This document shows, piece by piece, positions 52,029 through 61,504 of a stretch of 64,000 nt of DNA. The first letter of the stretch is position 1. Each line of letters opens with the position of its first letter. Position numbers and translations under genes: made by a program. The stretch covers positions 186,001-250,000 of the forward strand of contig CAWBXX010000003.1 in the NCBI GenBank assembly GCA_963792885.1, in the 5' to 3' direction. The notes under the pieces were generated by a model, which did no database searches, was not told the origin of the DNA, and saw only the letters and a program-made list of their open reading frames with translations. This DNA is from DASWJZ01 sp963792885 (GTDB lineage: Bacteria > Pseudomonadota > Alphaproteobacteria > Rhizobiales > Afifellaceae).

Positions 52029-53420
52029 TGGCCCGCGCCCGCCCGCAGTTCGTCTGTGCCAATTGCGGCGCGGTCTCCTCCAGATGGCAAGGCCGCTGCG
52101 AGTCTTGTGGCGAATGGAACACCATCGCGGAGGAAGCGCCGGCCGCTGTCCCCGTAGCGCTTCGCACCGGGCGCGGTAGCCCGGTCGCGCTGACCGCCCT
52201 CGCCGGTGAGACGAAGGAAGAGCCGCGAGCGCTTTCCGGCGTCGGAGAGTTCGACCGCGTCATCGGTGGTGGTTTCGTGCCGGGATCCGCCATTCTCGTC
52301 GGCGGCGATCCCGGGATCGGCAAGTCGACCATCCTGATCCAGGTCGCCGCCGCTATGGCGAGAGCCGGTCGCCGCGTCGTCTACGTGTCGGGCGAGGAGG
52401 CGATCGGCCAGATACGTCTGCGCGCCGAGCGCCTCGGCCTGCGCGACGCGCCGGTGGCGCTCGCCTCCGAGACGCGCGTGGAGGACATCCTGGCGACGCT
52501 GGCTGCCGGGCCGCCGGTCGATCTCGTCATCATCGACTCCATCCAGACGCTGTGGACCGACATCGTCGAGAGCGCGCCGGGCACCGTCACCCAGGTCCGC
52601 ACCTCCGCGCAGGCGATGATCCGCTACGCTAAGGCGAGTAACGCTTCGGTCGTGCTCGTCGGGCACGTTACCAAGGACGGCCAGATCGCCGGCCCCCGCG
52701 TGGTGGAGCATATGGTCGATGCAGTGCTCTATTTCGAGGGCGAGACGGGGCACCACTTCCGCCTCCTCCGTGCGGTCAAGAATCGCTTCGGCCCGGCGTC
52801 CGAGATCGGCGTCTTCGAGATGACCGATGCCGGGCTGAAGGAGGTCGCCAACCCCTCGCTGCTCTTCATCGGCGACCGTGACACGAAGAGCCCCGGCGAC
52901 AGCCATTTTCGCCGGCATCGAGGGCACGCGTCCGCTGCTCGTGGAGGTGCAGGCACTCGTCGCGGAGAGCCCGCTTGGAACCGCCCGCCGCGCCGTGGTC
53001 GGCTGGGACCCGAGCCGACTCGCCATGCTGCTTGCGGTGCTCGAAACCCGCTGCGGCATGCGTTTCGGCAGCCACGATGTCTATCTGAACGTCGCGGGGG
53101 GCCTGAGACTCGCCGAGCCGGCCGCCGATCTGGCCGTTGCCGCCGCCCTGATCTCCTCGCGGGCCGGAGTTGCGACGCCGCCCGAGAGTGTCTATTTCGG
53201 CGAGGTGAGCCTTTCCGGGGCGGTCAGGCCCGTGACGCAGACCATGATGCGGCTGAATGAGGCCAAAAGACTGGGATTTTCACAGGCTGTGCTTCCCGCC
53301 GGAGGCGGTGAACGTGTCCGCTCAACTCTATCGCTTAATGAAGTTACCACGCTGGCCGACATTGTCGCGGCAATCGCCGCCGAATCGACCGCAAACTGGG
53401 GCGGCCGGACGCCACGCTAG
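52028..53420 (+). pseudogene. radA: DNA repair protein RadA, frameshifted
   Basis: Zinc finger CANCGAVSSRWQGRCESCGEW, RecA-like motor with GGDPGIGKST and the RadA-specific KNRFGPASEIGVFEM. At 52897 an extra C in CCCCGGCGACAGCC breaks the frame. Removing it joins ...DTKSPGTAIFAGIEGTRPLLVEVQALV and the Lon-protease-like C-terminal domain (SRLAMLLAVLETRCGMRF, VYLNVAGGLRLAEPAADLAVAAALISS) to 53420, about 463 aa. All motifs on both sides are intact, so a sequencing error is likely. RadA promotes branch migration in recombination. Confidence 0.9.
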
Positions 53421-53465
53421 GGTCATATCTCGAAGCCGTTCCGGCCCGCAGGAGGCAATGATCTG

Positions 53466-54137
53466 ATGCCCATAACATTGCTCGACGGGATTCTGATCAT
53501 CGTCGTTCTGATCTCTGCCGTGCTCGCCATGATCCGCGGCTTCACGCGCGAGGTCTTCTCGATCGCCTCTTGGGTGGCCGCAGCCGCCGTCGCTTATTTC
53601 TTCTGGGGCGATCTTCTGCCTTACGTGCAGCGCTACGTGGACGACCGCAACCTCGCGCTTGGGATCACCGTTGCCGGCATCTTCTTCGTCACGCTGCTCG
53701 TGGTCTCGATCATCACGATGCGCGTTTCGGATTTCGTGCTGGACTCGCGCGCCGGGCCTGTCGACCGCATCCTCGGCTTCGCCTTCGGCGCGGCCCGCGG
53801 CGTGATCCTGGTCATCATCGCCGTGCTCTTCGTCAACTTCTTCATCGCGCCGGACAAGCAGCCCGAATGGATTGCGATGGCGAAGTCGAAGCCGTGGCTC
53901 GACTCGCTCGGCCAGGATTTGGTGAACCGACTGCCGGAGGATCCCGAGGCCGAGATCATGCAGCGGCTCCGCGGCGAGGCGAGCCGCGCGGCGGCGCCCG
54001 CGAGCGGCGACGACGTCGTCCAGGAACCGTCGCCCGACAGCGACGCGACCCCGCCTGCCGCCGACAGCGAGCCCGGGATCGCCCCGGACGACCAGAACCA
54101 GCTTGACCGGGAAGTCGACTCCCCGCCCCCGGACTGA
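53466..54137 (+). CDS. cvpA: CvpA family membrane protein
   Basis: 223 aa. Four hydrophobic segments in residues 1-125 (LLDGILIIVVLISAVLAMIRGFTREVFSIASWVAAAAVAYFFW...), the CvpA domain. The cytoplasmic or periplasmic C-terminus is acidic and disordered (about 165-223, DSDATPPAADSEPGIAPDDQNQLDREVDSPPPD). The cvpA-purF linkage is conserved from E. coli to rhizobia. It supports envelope homeostasis; the exact activity is unclear. Confidence 0.93.
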   Translation: MPITLLDGILIIVVLISAVLAMIRGFTREVFSIASWVAAAAVAYFFWGDLLPYVQRYVDDRNLALGITVAGIFFVTLLVVSIITMRVSDFVLDSRAGPVDRILGFAFGAARGVILVIIAVLFVNFFIAPDKQPEWIAMAKSKPWLDSLGQDLVNRLPEDPEAEIMQRLRGEASRAAAPASGDDVVQEPSPDSDATPPAADSEPGIAPDDQNQLDREVDSPPPD

Positions 54138-54150
54138 GGATCGCAGCCCC

Positions 54151-55611
54151 ATGCGCGACATGCGCTCGCTTCCCTTCGACGACGACAAGCTGCACGAGGA
54201 GTGCGGCGTCTTCGGTATCTTCGGCCACCCGGAAGCCGCGGCGCTGACCGCGCTCGGCCTCCATGCGCTCCAGCATCGCGGACAGGAGGCGGCGGGCATC
54301 GTCACCTTCGATGGCACGCAGTTCAATATCGAGCGCCACCTCGGCCTGGTCGGCGACAACTTCACGAATCCGTCGGTGATGGAGCGGCTGAAGGGTGACC
54401 GCGCGATCGGTCACAATCGCTATTCCACGTCAGGCGGCGCCGCGGTCCGGAACGTGCAGCCCCTCTTCGCCGAGTTCGCCGCGGGCGGCTTTGCCGTCGC
54501 GCACAACGGCAACATCACCAACGCCGCCGCGCTGCAGCGCCGGCTCCAACGCCGCGGCTCGATCTTCCAGTCGACCTCCGACACGGAGACGATCATCCAC
54601 CTGATCGCGACCAGCGAGCGCGGATCGCTGATCGATCGGATGATCGATGCGCTCGCGCAGATCGAAGGAGCGTTTTCTCTCGTGGCCTTGAGCGAGAAGA
54701 AGCTCATCGGCTGCCGCGATCCGCTCGGCGTTCGGCCGCTCCTCCTCGGCGCGATCGATGGTGCGCCCGTGCTCGCGTCAGAGACCTGCGCCTTGGACAT
54801 CATCGGCGCAAAGCTCGTGCGCGAGATCCAGCCCGGTGAGCTCGTCATCATCAATGAGAGCGGCATCGAGTCGCGAACACCCTTCCCGCCGCTCCGCTCG
54901 CGCTTCTGTATCTTCGAGCATGTCTACTTCGCACGCCCCAACTCGATCGTCGCCGGCACCAGCGTCTACGACATCCGGAAACGGATCGGGGCGGAGCTCG
55001 CGCGTGAGGCACCCGCGGTCGCCGACATTGTCGTGCCGGTGCCGAACTCGGGCGTTCCAGGCGCGATCGGCTTCTCGGAAGCTGCAGGCATCCCCTTCGA
55101 CTTCGGGATCATCCGCAACCACTATGTCGGCCGCACCTTCATCGAGCCGGCGGACGCCGTGCGCCACATGGGCGTGCGCCTGAAGCACAACGCCAACAGC
55201 GGAGTGCTTCGGGGAAAGCGCGTCGTGCTCGTCGACGATTCGATCGTGCGCGGCACGACGTCGACCAAGATCGTGCGCATGATACGAGACGCCGGTGCGG
55301 TCGAGGTCCACATGCGCATCGCCAGCCCACCGACCACCGACCCGTGTTTCTACGGCGTCGATACGCCCGAGAAATCGAAGCTCCTTGCTTCGCGCATGAG
55401 CGTCGAGGAGATGCGTGAGTTCATCGGCGTCGACAGCCTCGCTTTTCTCTCGATCGACGGGCTCTATCGCGCCGTCGGCGAGCGCGGACGCAACCCCGCC
55501 CAGCCGCAATATTGTGACGCCTGCTTCACCGGCGAATATCCGACGCGCCTGACCGACCAGGAGGCGATGGGCGAAGTCCGCCCGTTCAGTCGTCTCGCCG
55601 AGACCGCTTGA
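54151..55611 (+). CDS. purF: Amidophosphoribosyltransferase
   Basis: 486 aa, first committed enzyme of purine synthesis (PRPP + glutamine to phosphoribosylamine). The Ntn nucleophile follows a short propeptide in HEECGVFGIFGHPEAAALTALGLHALQHRGQE. The PRPP loop is VVLVDDSIVRGTTSTKIVRM. ATG 54151 is preferred; the longer frame overlaps cvpA. The start lies 13 bases after the cvpA stop. Confidence 0.96.
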   Translation: MRDMRSLPFDDDKLHEECGVFGIFGHPEAAALTALGLHALQHRGQEAAGIVTFDGTQFNIERHLGLVGDNFTNPSVMERLKGDRAIGHNRYSTSGGAAVRNVQPLFAEFAAGGFAVAHNGNITNAAALQRRLQRRGSIFQSTSDTETIIHLIATSERGSLIDRMIDALAQIEGAFSLVALSEKKLIGCRDPLGVRPLLLGAIDGAPVLASETCALDIIGAKLVREIQPGELVIINESGIESRTPFPPLRSRFCIFEHVYFARPNSIVAGTSVYDIRKRIGAELAREAPAVADIVVPVPNSGVPGAIGFSEAAGIPFDFGIIRNHYVGRTFIEPADAVRHMGVRLKHNANSGVLRGKRVVLVDDSIVRGTTSTKIVRMIRDAGAVEVHMRIASPPTTDPCFYGVDTPEKSKLLASRMSVEEMREFIGVDSLAFLSIDGLYRAVGERGRNPAQPQYCDACFTGEYPTRLTDQEAMGEVRPFSRLAETA

Positions 55612-55622
55612 GCTTTGGCGGA

Positions 55623-56366
55623 ATGAGCGAAGCGAGGCCCCTCGAGGGCCGCATCGCGGTCGTCACCGGCGCCTCGCGCGGAATCGGCTACCAAGCCGCC
55701 AAGGGCTTTGCCGCCGCCGGTGCACATGTCATCGCGGTCGCGCGCACCGTAGGCGGGCTTGAAGAGCTTGACGACGAGATCAAGGCGGGCGGCGGCTCGG
55801 CGACGCTGGTGCCGCTCGACCTCAAGGACTTTGAGGGTATCGACCGGCTCGGCGGCGCGATCTTCGAGCGCTGGAAGAAGCTCGATATCCTTCTCGCCAA
55901 TGCCGGCATCTTGGGCCAGCTCTCGCCGCTCGGCCACATCCCGCCGAAGGTTTGGGACAACGTTATCGCGATCAATGTCACGGCGAACTGGCGGCTGATC
56001 CGCTCGCTCGATCCACTGCTTCGCCAGAGCGACGCCGGCCGCGCGCTCTTCATGACTTCAGTGCTCGCCCGCCACGCGCGTCCTTTCTGGGGACCCTACG
56101 CGGCATCGAAAGCGGCCGTCGAAGCGCTGGCCGCGACTTACGCGAAAGAGGTCGAGAAGACGCCGATCAAGGTCGCAGCGATCGATCCCGGCCGCACGCG
56201 CACCGCGCTCCGTGCGCAGGCCATGCCGGGCGAAGACCCCGACACGCTGCCGTCTCCCGCCGAGGTCGTGGCCTATCTGATCGAGATAGCATCGCCTGAT
56301 TTCAAGCAAACAAGCGTGGTCTTCGATTTCAAGACGAAAGCTTACGCGCCGCTCCAGCCTGAATGA
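55623..56366 (+). CDS. Short-chain dehydrogenase/reductase
   Basis: 247 aa SDR. TGASRGIGYQAAKGF, LLANAGILG, catalytic Ser in MTSVLARHARPFWGPYAASKAAVEALA (Y-x3-K). Substrate unknown. A TTG start at 55608 overlapping the purF stop is also possible; ATG 55623 gives the usual N-terminus. The purF-SDR linkage recurs in rhizobia. Convergent with der, eight bases between stops. Confidence 0.88.
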   Translation: MSEARPLEGRIAVVTGASRGIGYQAAKGFAAAGAHVIAVARTVGGLEELDDEIKAGGGSATLVPLDLKDFEGIDRLGGAIFERWKKLDILLANAGILGQLSPLGHIPPKVWDNVIAINVTANWRLIRSLDPLLRQSDAGRALFMTSVLARHARPFWGPYAASKAAVEALAATYAKEVEKTPIKVAAIDPGRTRTALRAQAMPGEDPDTLPSPAEVVAYLIEIASPDFKQTSVVFDFKTKAYAPLQPE

Positions 56367-56374
56367 CGCCGAAT

Positions 56375-57760
56375 TCAGCTCTTCTTCCGCCGGCCCTCGT
56401 AGGGATTCTTCTCGGCCCGCACCATCAGCCGGATCGGCACGCCGGCAAGGCCGAAGTCTTCTCGCAGCCCGTTCACCACGTAGCGCCGGTAGGAGTCGGG
56501 AAGCGCTTCGGGCCGCGAGCAGGAGAGATAGAACGTCGGGGGCCGTGTCTTCGACTGCGAGAGATATTTGAGCTTGAGCCGTCGCCCGGAAACAGCGGGC
56601 GGCGGATGGCGTTCGGTCATGGCGCCGAGCCAACAATTCAACGCCGCGGTCGCCACGCGCTTGTTCCACGTCGCGTGGGTGGCGAACACGGCGTCCATCA
56701 GCTTGTCGACGCCCGTCCCGGACTTCGCCGAGATCGGCACCATCGCCACGCCGCGCACCTGCGTCAGCGTCTCTTCGAGGTCGGCTCTCAGTACGCGAAG
56801 CCTCGCCTCCTTGTCGGAGACAAGGTCCCATTTGTTGAGCGCGAGCACGAGCGCGCGCCCTTCCTCCGCGACCAGCGCGGCAAGCTGCAGATCCTGCTTC
56901 TCGAAGGGCGCGCTGGCGTCCATCAGCAGCACCACCACCTCGGCGAAGCGGATGATCTTGAGCGCATCGCCGACGGAGAGCTGTTCCAGCTTCTCGACGA
57001 CCTTCGCCTTGCGACGGATGCCGGCGGTATCTGCGAGCCGGATGGCGCGCCCGCGCCAATTCCAGTCGACGGCAATTGCGTCGCGCGTGATCCCCGCCTC
57101 CGGCCCGGTCAGCATCCGCTCCTGGCCAAGCAGGCGGTTGGCGAGCGTGGATTTCCCCGCGTTGGGCTGGCCGATAATGGCGATGTGGAGCGGCCTCTCT
57201 GGCTCTTCTGCCTCGCGAGCCTCCGCCTCACCCTCCTCTAGAACCTCCGCCTCCGGCATTGCGGCGCGGATCGCGTCGAAGACGTCGGCAATCCCGATCC
57301 CGTGCTCGGCCGAGACTTGGATCGGTTCTCCGAAGCCGAGCGCATAGGAATCGAGAACGCCGCTGTCGCCGGCGCTGCTCTCTGTCTTGTTCGCAACGAG
57401 CGCGACCGGCTTCCCCGAAGCGCGCAGGATTTTCGCGAAATGCTCGTCTGAGGGCGTCACGCCAGCCCGCGCGTCGACGACGAAAAGGACGAGATCGGCG
57501 TCCTTTATCGCTGTCTCCGTCGCCTTCCGCATGCGGTCGGCGAGCGATTCCGGTGCCGCTTCCTCGAGCCCCGCGGTGTCGATCAACCGAAGCTTCAGAT
57601 CGCCCGCTTCCACCTCCGCTTCGCGCCAGTCGCGCGTCACGCCCGGCAGGTCGTGAACGAGCGCGAGCCGCTTTCCCGCGAGTCTGTTGAAGAGCGTCGA
57701 CTTGCCGACGTTCGGCCGCCCGGCGATGGCGACGGTGAAGGCCTCTCGCTTGAAGGCCAC
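56375..57760 (-). CDS. der: Ribosome biogenesis GTPase Der (EngA)
   Basis: 461 aa with tandem GTPase domains: G1 GRPNVGKST, G3 DTAGLEE, G4 NKTE in the first; G1 GQPNAGKST, G3 DTAGIR, G4 NKWD in the second. A KH-like C-terminal domain follows (KYLSQSKTRPPTFYLSCSRPEALPDSYRRYVVNGLREDF). The GTG start at 57760 has GAGGA eight bases upstream and follows bamB by 11 bases; the ORF is open further but runs antisense-like through bamB. Needed for 50S assembly. Confidence 0.94.
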   Translation of the reverse strand: MAFKREAFTVAIAGRPNVGKSTLFNRLAGKRLALVHDLPGVTRDWREAEVEAGDLKLRLIDTAGLEEAAPESLADRMRKATETAIKDADLVLFVVDARAGVTPSDEHFAKILRASGKPVALVANKTESSAGDSGVLDSYALGFGEPIQVSAEHGIGIADVFDAIRAAMPEAEVLEEGEAEAREAEEPERPLHIAIIGQPNAGKSTLANRLLGQERMLTGPEAGITRDAIAVDWNWRGRAIRLADTAGIRRKAKVVEKLEQLSVGDALKIIRFAEVVVLLMDASAPFEKQDLQLAALVAEEGRALVLALNKWDLVSDKEARLRVLRADLEETLTQVRGVAMVPISAKSGTGVDKLMDAVFATHATWNKRVATAALNCWLGAMTERHPPPAVSGRRLKLKYLSQSKTRPPTFYLSCSRPEALPDSYRRYVVNGLREDFGLAGVPIRLMVRAEKNPYEGRRKKS

Positions 57761-57771
57761 CGGGTGCGTCC

Positions 57772-59094
57772 TCAGTTGTAGGCTGTCAGCGTTCCGTCGG
57801 CGGAAAGGACGAGAAGCTGGCCCCCGGCGACGGTCGGCTTCACGTAGGCCGGGCTTGACAGCTGACGATCGACGACAATGTTCCCGGTCGCCGGGTCGAT
57901 CCCCGCAAGCTTGCGGTCGTTCGAAACTGCCCAGAGCATGTTGCCGGCAAGCGTCGGACCGGCCCACACGGAGAAGAACTTCTTCTTGCGGATGACCGGA
58001 AGCTCCGTGCGCCAGAAGACCGACCCGGATTTCCGGTCGAGCGCGACGAGATTGTCCTCAAGGTCGACGACAAAGAGTGCGTTCCCGGAGACGGCGGGCG
58101 TGGAGGCGCTGCCGATATTCTGCTCCCAGAGCCGCGCGCCGTCGGAGAGGCGCACTGCGATGGTGCGGCCGGAGACGCCGGTGGCGTAGACCACGCCGTC
58201 GTAAATGACCGGGCTCGCCGCGACGTCCGTCAGGCCGGAGACCGCGAGCGTGCGCGTCGAGCGGACGACGGCGTCCGCCCATTTCAGATTGCCCGACCCG
58301 ACGTCGAAGGCGATTACCTCGCCTGAGGAATAAGGAACGACGACGGTGTTGCCTGAGACCGCAGGGCTCGCCGCGGAGAGCACGCCGGCCGTCTCCGGAA
58401 TTCCAGGATATTGCCAGGCTTCGGTGCCGTCGGCCTGATTGACCGCATGAAGCACGTTCGTCGCGCTCACGACGAAGACCTTGCCGCCCGCCGCCGTCGG
58501 CGCCGAATGCGCCGGCGCGCTCAGATCGAAGCTCCAGATCTTGGCGCCCGTCGACGCATCGAGCGCCGCAAGCTCGCCGAAGCCGGTCGCGACGAAGACG
58601 GCGTTGCCCGCCGCCGCAACGCCTCCGCCTGCGGCGTGGCTCTTCTCCCCCTCCGGAGCGAGCGACACGGACCAAGCCTTGCCGCCGCCCGGCGTCAACG
58701 CGTGCACTTCGCCGTCCGTGTCGTAGACGTAGATGACGCCGCCTTGGACGATCGGCGGCACCGAGGGGCGCACGTTCCGCTTGCTTGCCTGCTGCACCGC
58801 GCGGACGCGCCAAGCCGAAGCGCCGGAACCCGAACTCAGGCTCACATTGCCGGGCGCGTTGGCAGCATTGCCGCCAGGCTGAGACCAGTCGGCCATCGGG
58901 GTCGCCCCGCCGATCGACGGCGTGCCGCCGGCCACGTCGACCTGGCCCTGCGGAAGCGCCGCCACCCGCTCGCCTGGAAGGATCTCCTCCTTCCTGTGGA
59001 ACGGGTTCATCGAATTGATCGCGCTGCAGCCGGCGACCACCGTCACCACAAACCCGAGCGCCGCAAGGCGGTGAAAAGCTTTGGAATTTCTCAT
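57772..59094 (-). CDS. bamB: Outer-membrane assembly lipoprotein BamB (PQQ-repeat beta-propeller)
   Basis: 440 aa. Lipobox VVAGCSAIN near residue 22, then a Pro/Gly-rich linker and an eight-bladed propeller with repeated AxDxxTGxxxW-type blades (ALDASTGAKIWSFDL, AVNQADGTEAWQYPG, AFDVGSGNLKWADAV, ALDRKSGSVFWRTEL, GIDPATGNIVVDRQL). Component of the BAM complex. Start 59094 (MRNSKAFHRLAALGFVV). Typical der-bamB-yfgM order. Confidence 0.92.
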   Translation of the reverse strand: MRNSKAFHRLAALGFVVTVVAGCSAINSMNPFHRKEEILPGERVAALPQGQVDVAGGTPSIGGATPMADWSQPGGNAANAPGNVSLSSGSGASAWRVRAVQQASKRNVRPSVPPIVQGGVIYVYDTDGEVHALTPGGGKAWSVSLAPEGEKSHAAGGGVAAAGNAVFVATGFGELAALDASTGAKIWSFDLSAPAHSAPTAAGGKVFVVSATNVLHAVNQADGTEAWQYPGIPETAGVLSAASPAVSGNTVVVPYSSGEVIAFDVGSGNLKWADAVVRSTRTLAVSGLTDVAASPVIYDGVVYATGVSGRTIAVRLSDGARLWEQNIGSASTPAVSGNALFVVDLEDNLVALDRKSGSVFWRTELPVIRKKKFFSVWAGPTLAGNMLWAVSNDRKLAGIDPATGNIVVDRQLSSPAYVKPTVAGGQLLVLSADGTLTAYN

Positions 59095-59134
59095 GATCGT
59101 CCGCACTGCCTCGTCATTGCGGCGGAAATGGCGC

Positions 59135-59851
59135 CTAAGGGTTCGGTTTTGATGGCGCCGCCGGGGCCGCCTCGGGTGCGGCCATCTGCCCATCGATCAA
59201 CGCGATCATCAGCCCCGAGCGGATCCAGAGATCCGGCGGCGTCTGGGCATCCTCCTGAATCTCGGAGAATTTATCGCGCGCGCCCTTGAGATCGCCCTCT
59301 TGATAAGCCGCCGTCCCCAGGATTTCGCGTGCTACGTGCCGCCAGGAGTTGCCGGATACGGCGAGCGGGTCGGCACGCGTCTTGGCCCCATCAAGGTCGC
59401 CGGTGTCGAGCGCGATGAGCGCCGCACGGACGCGCGCGATGTCGCGCAGCGGCTCCGGCACCGAGATGTCGCTCGCGAGCGCATCGAAAGCTTTGAGCGC
59501 ATCGGCCTTCGCTCCTTCGCCGGCTTTCTCTCCTGCGAGCCGGAGCCGGGCCAGCGCCGCATAGCCGGCACCGCCCTCCTTGGCGATCGCCTGGAGCGCT
59601 GCCTCGCCCTCGGCTTTCTGGCCGCTCTGAATCTGCTCGATCGCCGCCAGGAAGCGGTCGCCCGCCTGCGCGGCCTGCCGTTCGTGCCACCAAATCCAGC
59701 CGCGATAGCCCGCCGTCACCGCGACGACGAGCACGCAGACGCCGATGAAGGCCGGCCCGAAGCGCTTCCACAGCGACTTGAGCTGATCGCGTCTGAGTTC
59801 CTCGTCGACCTCTCGGATGAAAGTTTCGGAGCGGCGCTCGTCGTCGGCCAT
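59135..59851 (-). CDS. YfgM-like membrane-anchored TPR protein
   Basis: 238 aa. A short acidic N-terminus with RETFIREVDEELRRDQL-type helix, one membrane segment (about 35-55, FGPAFIGVCVLVVAVTAGYRGWIWW), then helical tetratricopeptide-like repeats outside the cytoplasm (about 60-220). E. coli YfgM interacts with the SecYEG/PpiD periplasmic chaperone network. Upstream neighbour of bamB, 40 bases apart, as in many proteobacteria. Confidence 0.88.
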   Translation of the reverse strand: MADDERRSETFIREVDEELRRDQLKSLWKRFGPAFIGVCVLVVAVTAGYRGWIWWHERQAAQAGDRFLAAIEQIQSGQKAEGEAALQAIAKEGGAGYAALARLRLAGEKAGEGAKADALKAFDALASDISVPEPLRDIARVRAALIALDTGDLDGAKTRADPLAVSGNSWRHVAREILGTAAYQEGDLKGARDKFSEIQEDAQTPPDLWIRSGLMIALIDGQMAAPEAAPAAPSKPNP

Positions 59852-59974
59852 AATCCTCAGCGTCGATAGATGCGGCAGAAATGCCGGGGTTTCGGCCCCG
59901 CCGAACGAACCCGCGAAGCGGCGCGGACCCTAGCCACTTTGCCGTGTGGAGGCAACGGAGTCCGGGGGTAGGTT

Positions 59975-60802
59975 TCAGCCCTTCCGGTGCTGGTAAAGCT
60001 GGTCGGGCCCCGGAAAAGTCCCCGCCCGAACCTCCTCCGCATAGGCCGACACGGAGGCCTCGATGTGCTCGCGGAGCGATCCGAACTTTTTCACGAATTT
60101 CGGTGTCCAGTCCGAGAGGCCGAGCATGTCCTCAAGCACCAGGATCTGCCCGTCGCAGGCGGGCGAGGCCCCGATCCCGATTGTCGGCGTCGGGATGGAT
60201 TTGGTGACCGCGCGCGCAACCGGCTCCACGATCCCTTCCATGACGATGGCGAAGGCCCCGGCGTCGGAGATGGCACGCGCATCGGCTTCGAGGAGCTTCT
60301 GCCCCTCCTCTCCGCGGCCCTGCACGCGGAAGCCGCCCATCGTGTTGATGGCCTGCGGCGTCAGGCCTACGTGACCCATCACGGGCACCCCGCGGCGAAC
60401 GAGGAACGCGACCGTCTCCGCCATGTGCGTGCCGCCTTCGAGCTTGATCGCGCCGGCGCCGGTTTCCTTCAGGATACGCGACGCGTGACGGAACGCCTGC
60501 TCCCGGCTCTCTTCGTAGGAGCCGAAGGGCATGTCGACGACGACGAGCGCGCGCTTTGAGCCTCGCATCACCGCCCGCGCCTGCAGGATCATCATCTCGA
60601 GCGTGACGGGGATCGTGGTCTCCAGCCCGTGCATCACCATGCCGAGCAAATCGCCGACAAGAATGAAGTCGCAATAGCGGTCGACGATCCCGGCCGTATG
60701 GGCGTGATAGGCGGTCAGCGCGACGATTCGCTCGCCGTTCTTGCGTTGCGCGATATCGACGGCGGTAATTCGCCGGGTTTTCGGTTCAACGGACATTGAC
60801 AC
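59975..60802 (-). CDS. panB: 3-methyl-2-oxobutanoate hydroxymethyltransferase
   Basis: 275 aa, first step of pantothenate synthesis (ketopantoate formation). Motifs: VGDLLGMVMHGLETTIPVTLEMM (metal-binding Asp), VVDMPFGSYEES, KLEGG (Lys-Glu), GHVGLTPQ, VMEGIVEPVA. GTG 60802 or ATG 60796 can start it; both lie at the nnrU stop, so the two genes are coupled. Confidence 0.94.
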   Translation of the reverse strand: MSMSVEPKTRRITAVDIAQRKNGERIVALTAYHAHTAGIVDRYCDFILVGDLLGMVMHGLETTIPVTLEMMILQARAVMRGSKRALVVVDMPFGSYEESREQAFRHASRILKETGAGAIKLEGGTHMAETVAFLVRRGVPVMGHVGLTPQAINTMGGFRVQGRGEEGQKLLEADARAISDAGAFAIVMEGIVEPVARAVTKSIPTPTIGIGASPACDGQILVLEDMLGLSDWTPKFVKKFGSLREHIEASVSAYAEEVRAGTFPGPDQLYQHRKG

Positions 60803-61387
60803 CTATGCCATCGGGCTGACGCCGATGACCCATTCGTGGACTCGCCAGAGGATCGCCGCCCATATCAGGACGCCGACGACGACCGCGATGAAGTCGTTCC
60901 GCGCTGGCCCGGCGACCCGGATCGTTCCCGCCGCGCGGTCGCGTCGCCTGTTCGCGGCAAAGTCGGCGATCGCCCAGATGAGGAATGTGCCGAAGAGCAC
61001 GACATCGGCGAGCGTGCCGTTGGCGATGAGATGCGCAAAGGCCCAGACCTTGACGGAGAGAAGCATCGGATGGCCGAGGCGCGCCTTCATCCGACCGGCC
61101 GGCACGAGATAGGCAGCAAAAAGAATGAACGCGATGAGGTTCAGCGCGATGGCGACGTGCCTGAGCCATTCCGGCGGATACCAGAGCACGACCGGATTCT
61201 GCCGCGCCAAGCCAAAGCCCCAGATGATCAGGACGAACCCGATCAGCGACACGACCGTGTAAAGCCCCTTCCAGGGCCCGTCGCCGATGCGCGCCACCAT
61301 CCGCGCGCGCCAGTCTCCCGCCGCCATCCGCACCGAATGCGTGCCGAGGAAGAGGACGAGGCCGAGAATCAAGACCGGCATTTGCAC
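60803..61387 (-). CDS. NnrU family membrane protein
   Basis: 194 aa with five or six membrane segments. Begins VLILGLVLFLGTHSVRM (the GTHxxR motif of NnrU/isoprenylcysteine-methyltransferase-like proteins) and contains GHPMLLSVKVWAFAHLIANG. NnrU is linked to nitric-oxide metabolism in denitrifiers, but most homologues are of unknown role and no denitrification genes are nearby. GTG 61387 or ATG 61381 start. Confidence 0.88.
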   Translation of the reverse strand: MQMPVLILGLVLFLGTHSVRMAAGDWRARMVARIGDGPWKGLYTVVSLIGFVLIIWGFGLARQNPVVLWYPPEWLRHVAIALNLIAFILFAAYLVPAGRMKARLGHPMLLSVKVWAFAHLIANGTLADVVLFGTFLIWAIADFAANRRRDRAAGTIRVAGPARNDFIAVVVGVLIWAAILWRVHEWVIGVSPMA

Positions 61388-61470
61388 CCCCGCGCGCCGA
61401 TGGAAGCTGGCGTTGCGCTATCGCAGCCGGCAGGCCCTGGCAAGGCGCGGCTGACATCGCCTCGATGCTC

Positions 61471-61503
61471 TTGACTATCGGTAAGCATACACTTACGGTA
61501 AGT
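61471..61503 (+). promoter_or_regulatory. Promoter/operator of the arsR-type gene
   Basis: TTGACT (61471-61476) with TACGGT 17 bases on is a possible promoter. It is overlaid by palindromes: GTAAG-N6-CTTAC (61481-61496) and ACTTAC-G-GTAAGT (61491-61503, perfect). The second ends one base before the ATG. This is the layout of an autorepressor operator, and initiation there would give an almost leaderless message. Confidence 0.55.
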
Positions 61504-61504
61504 A

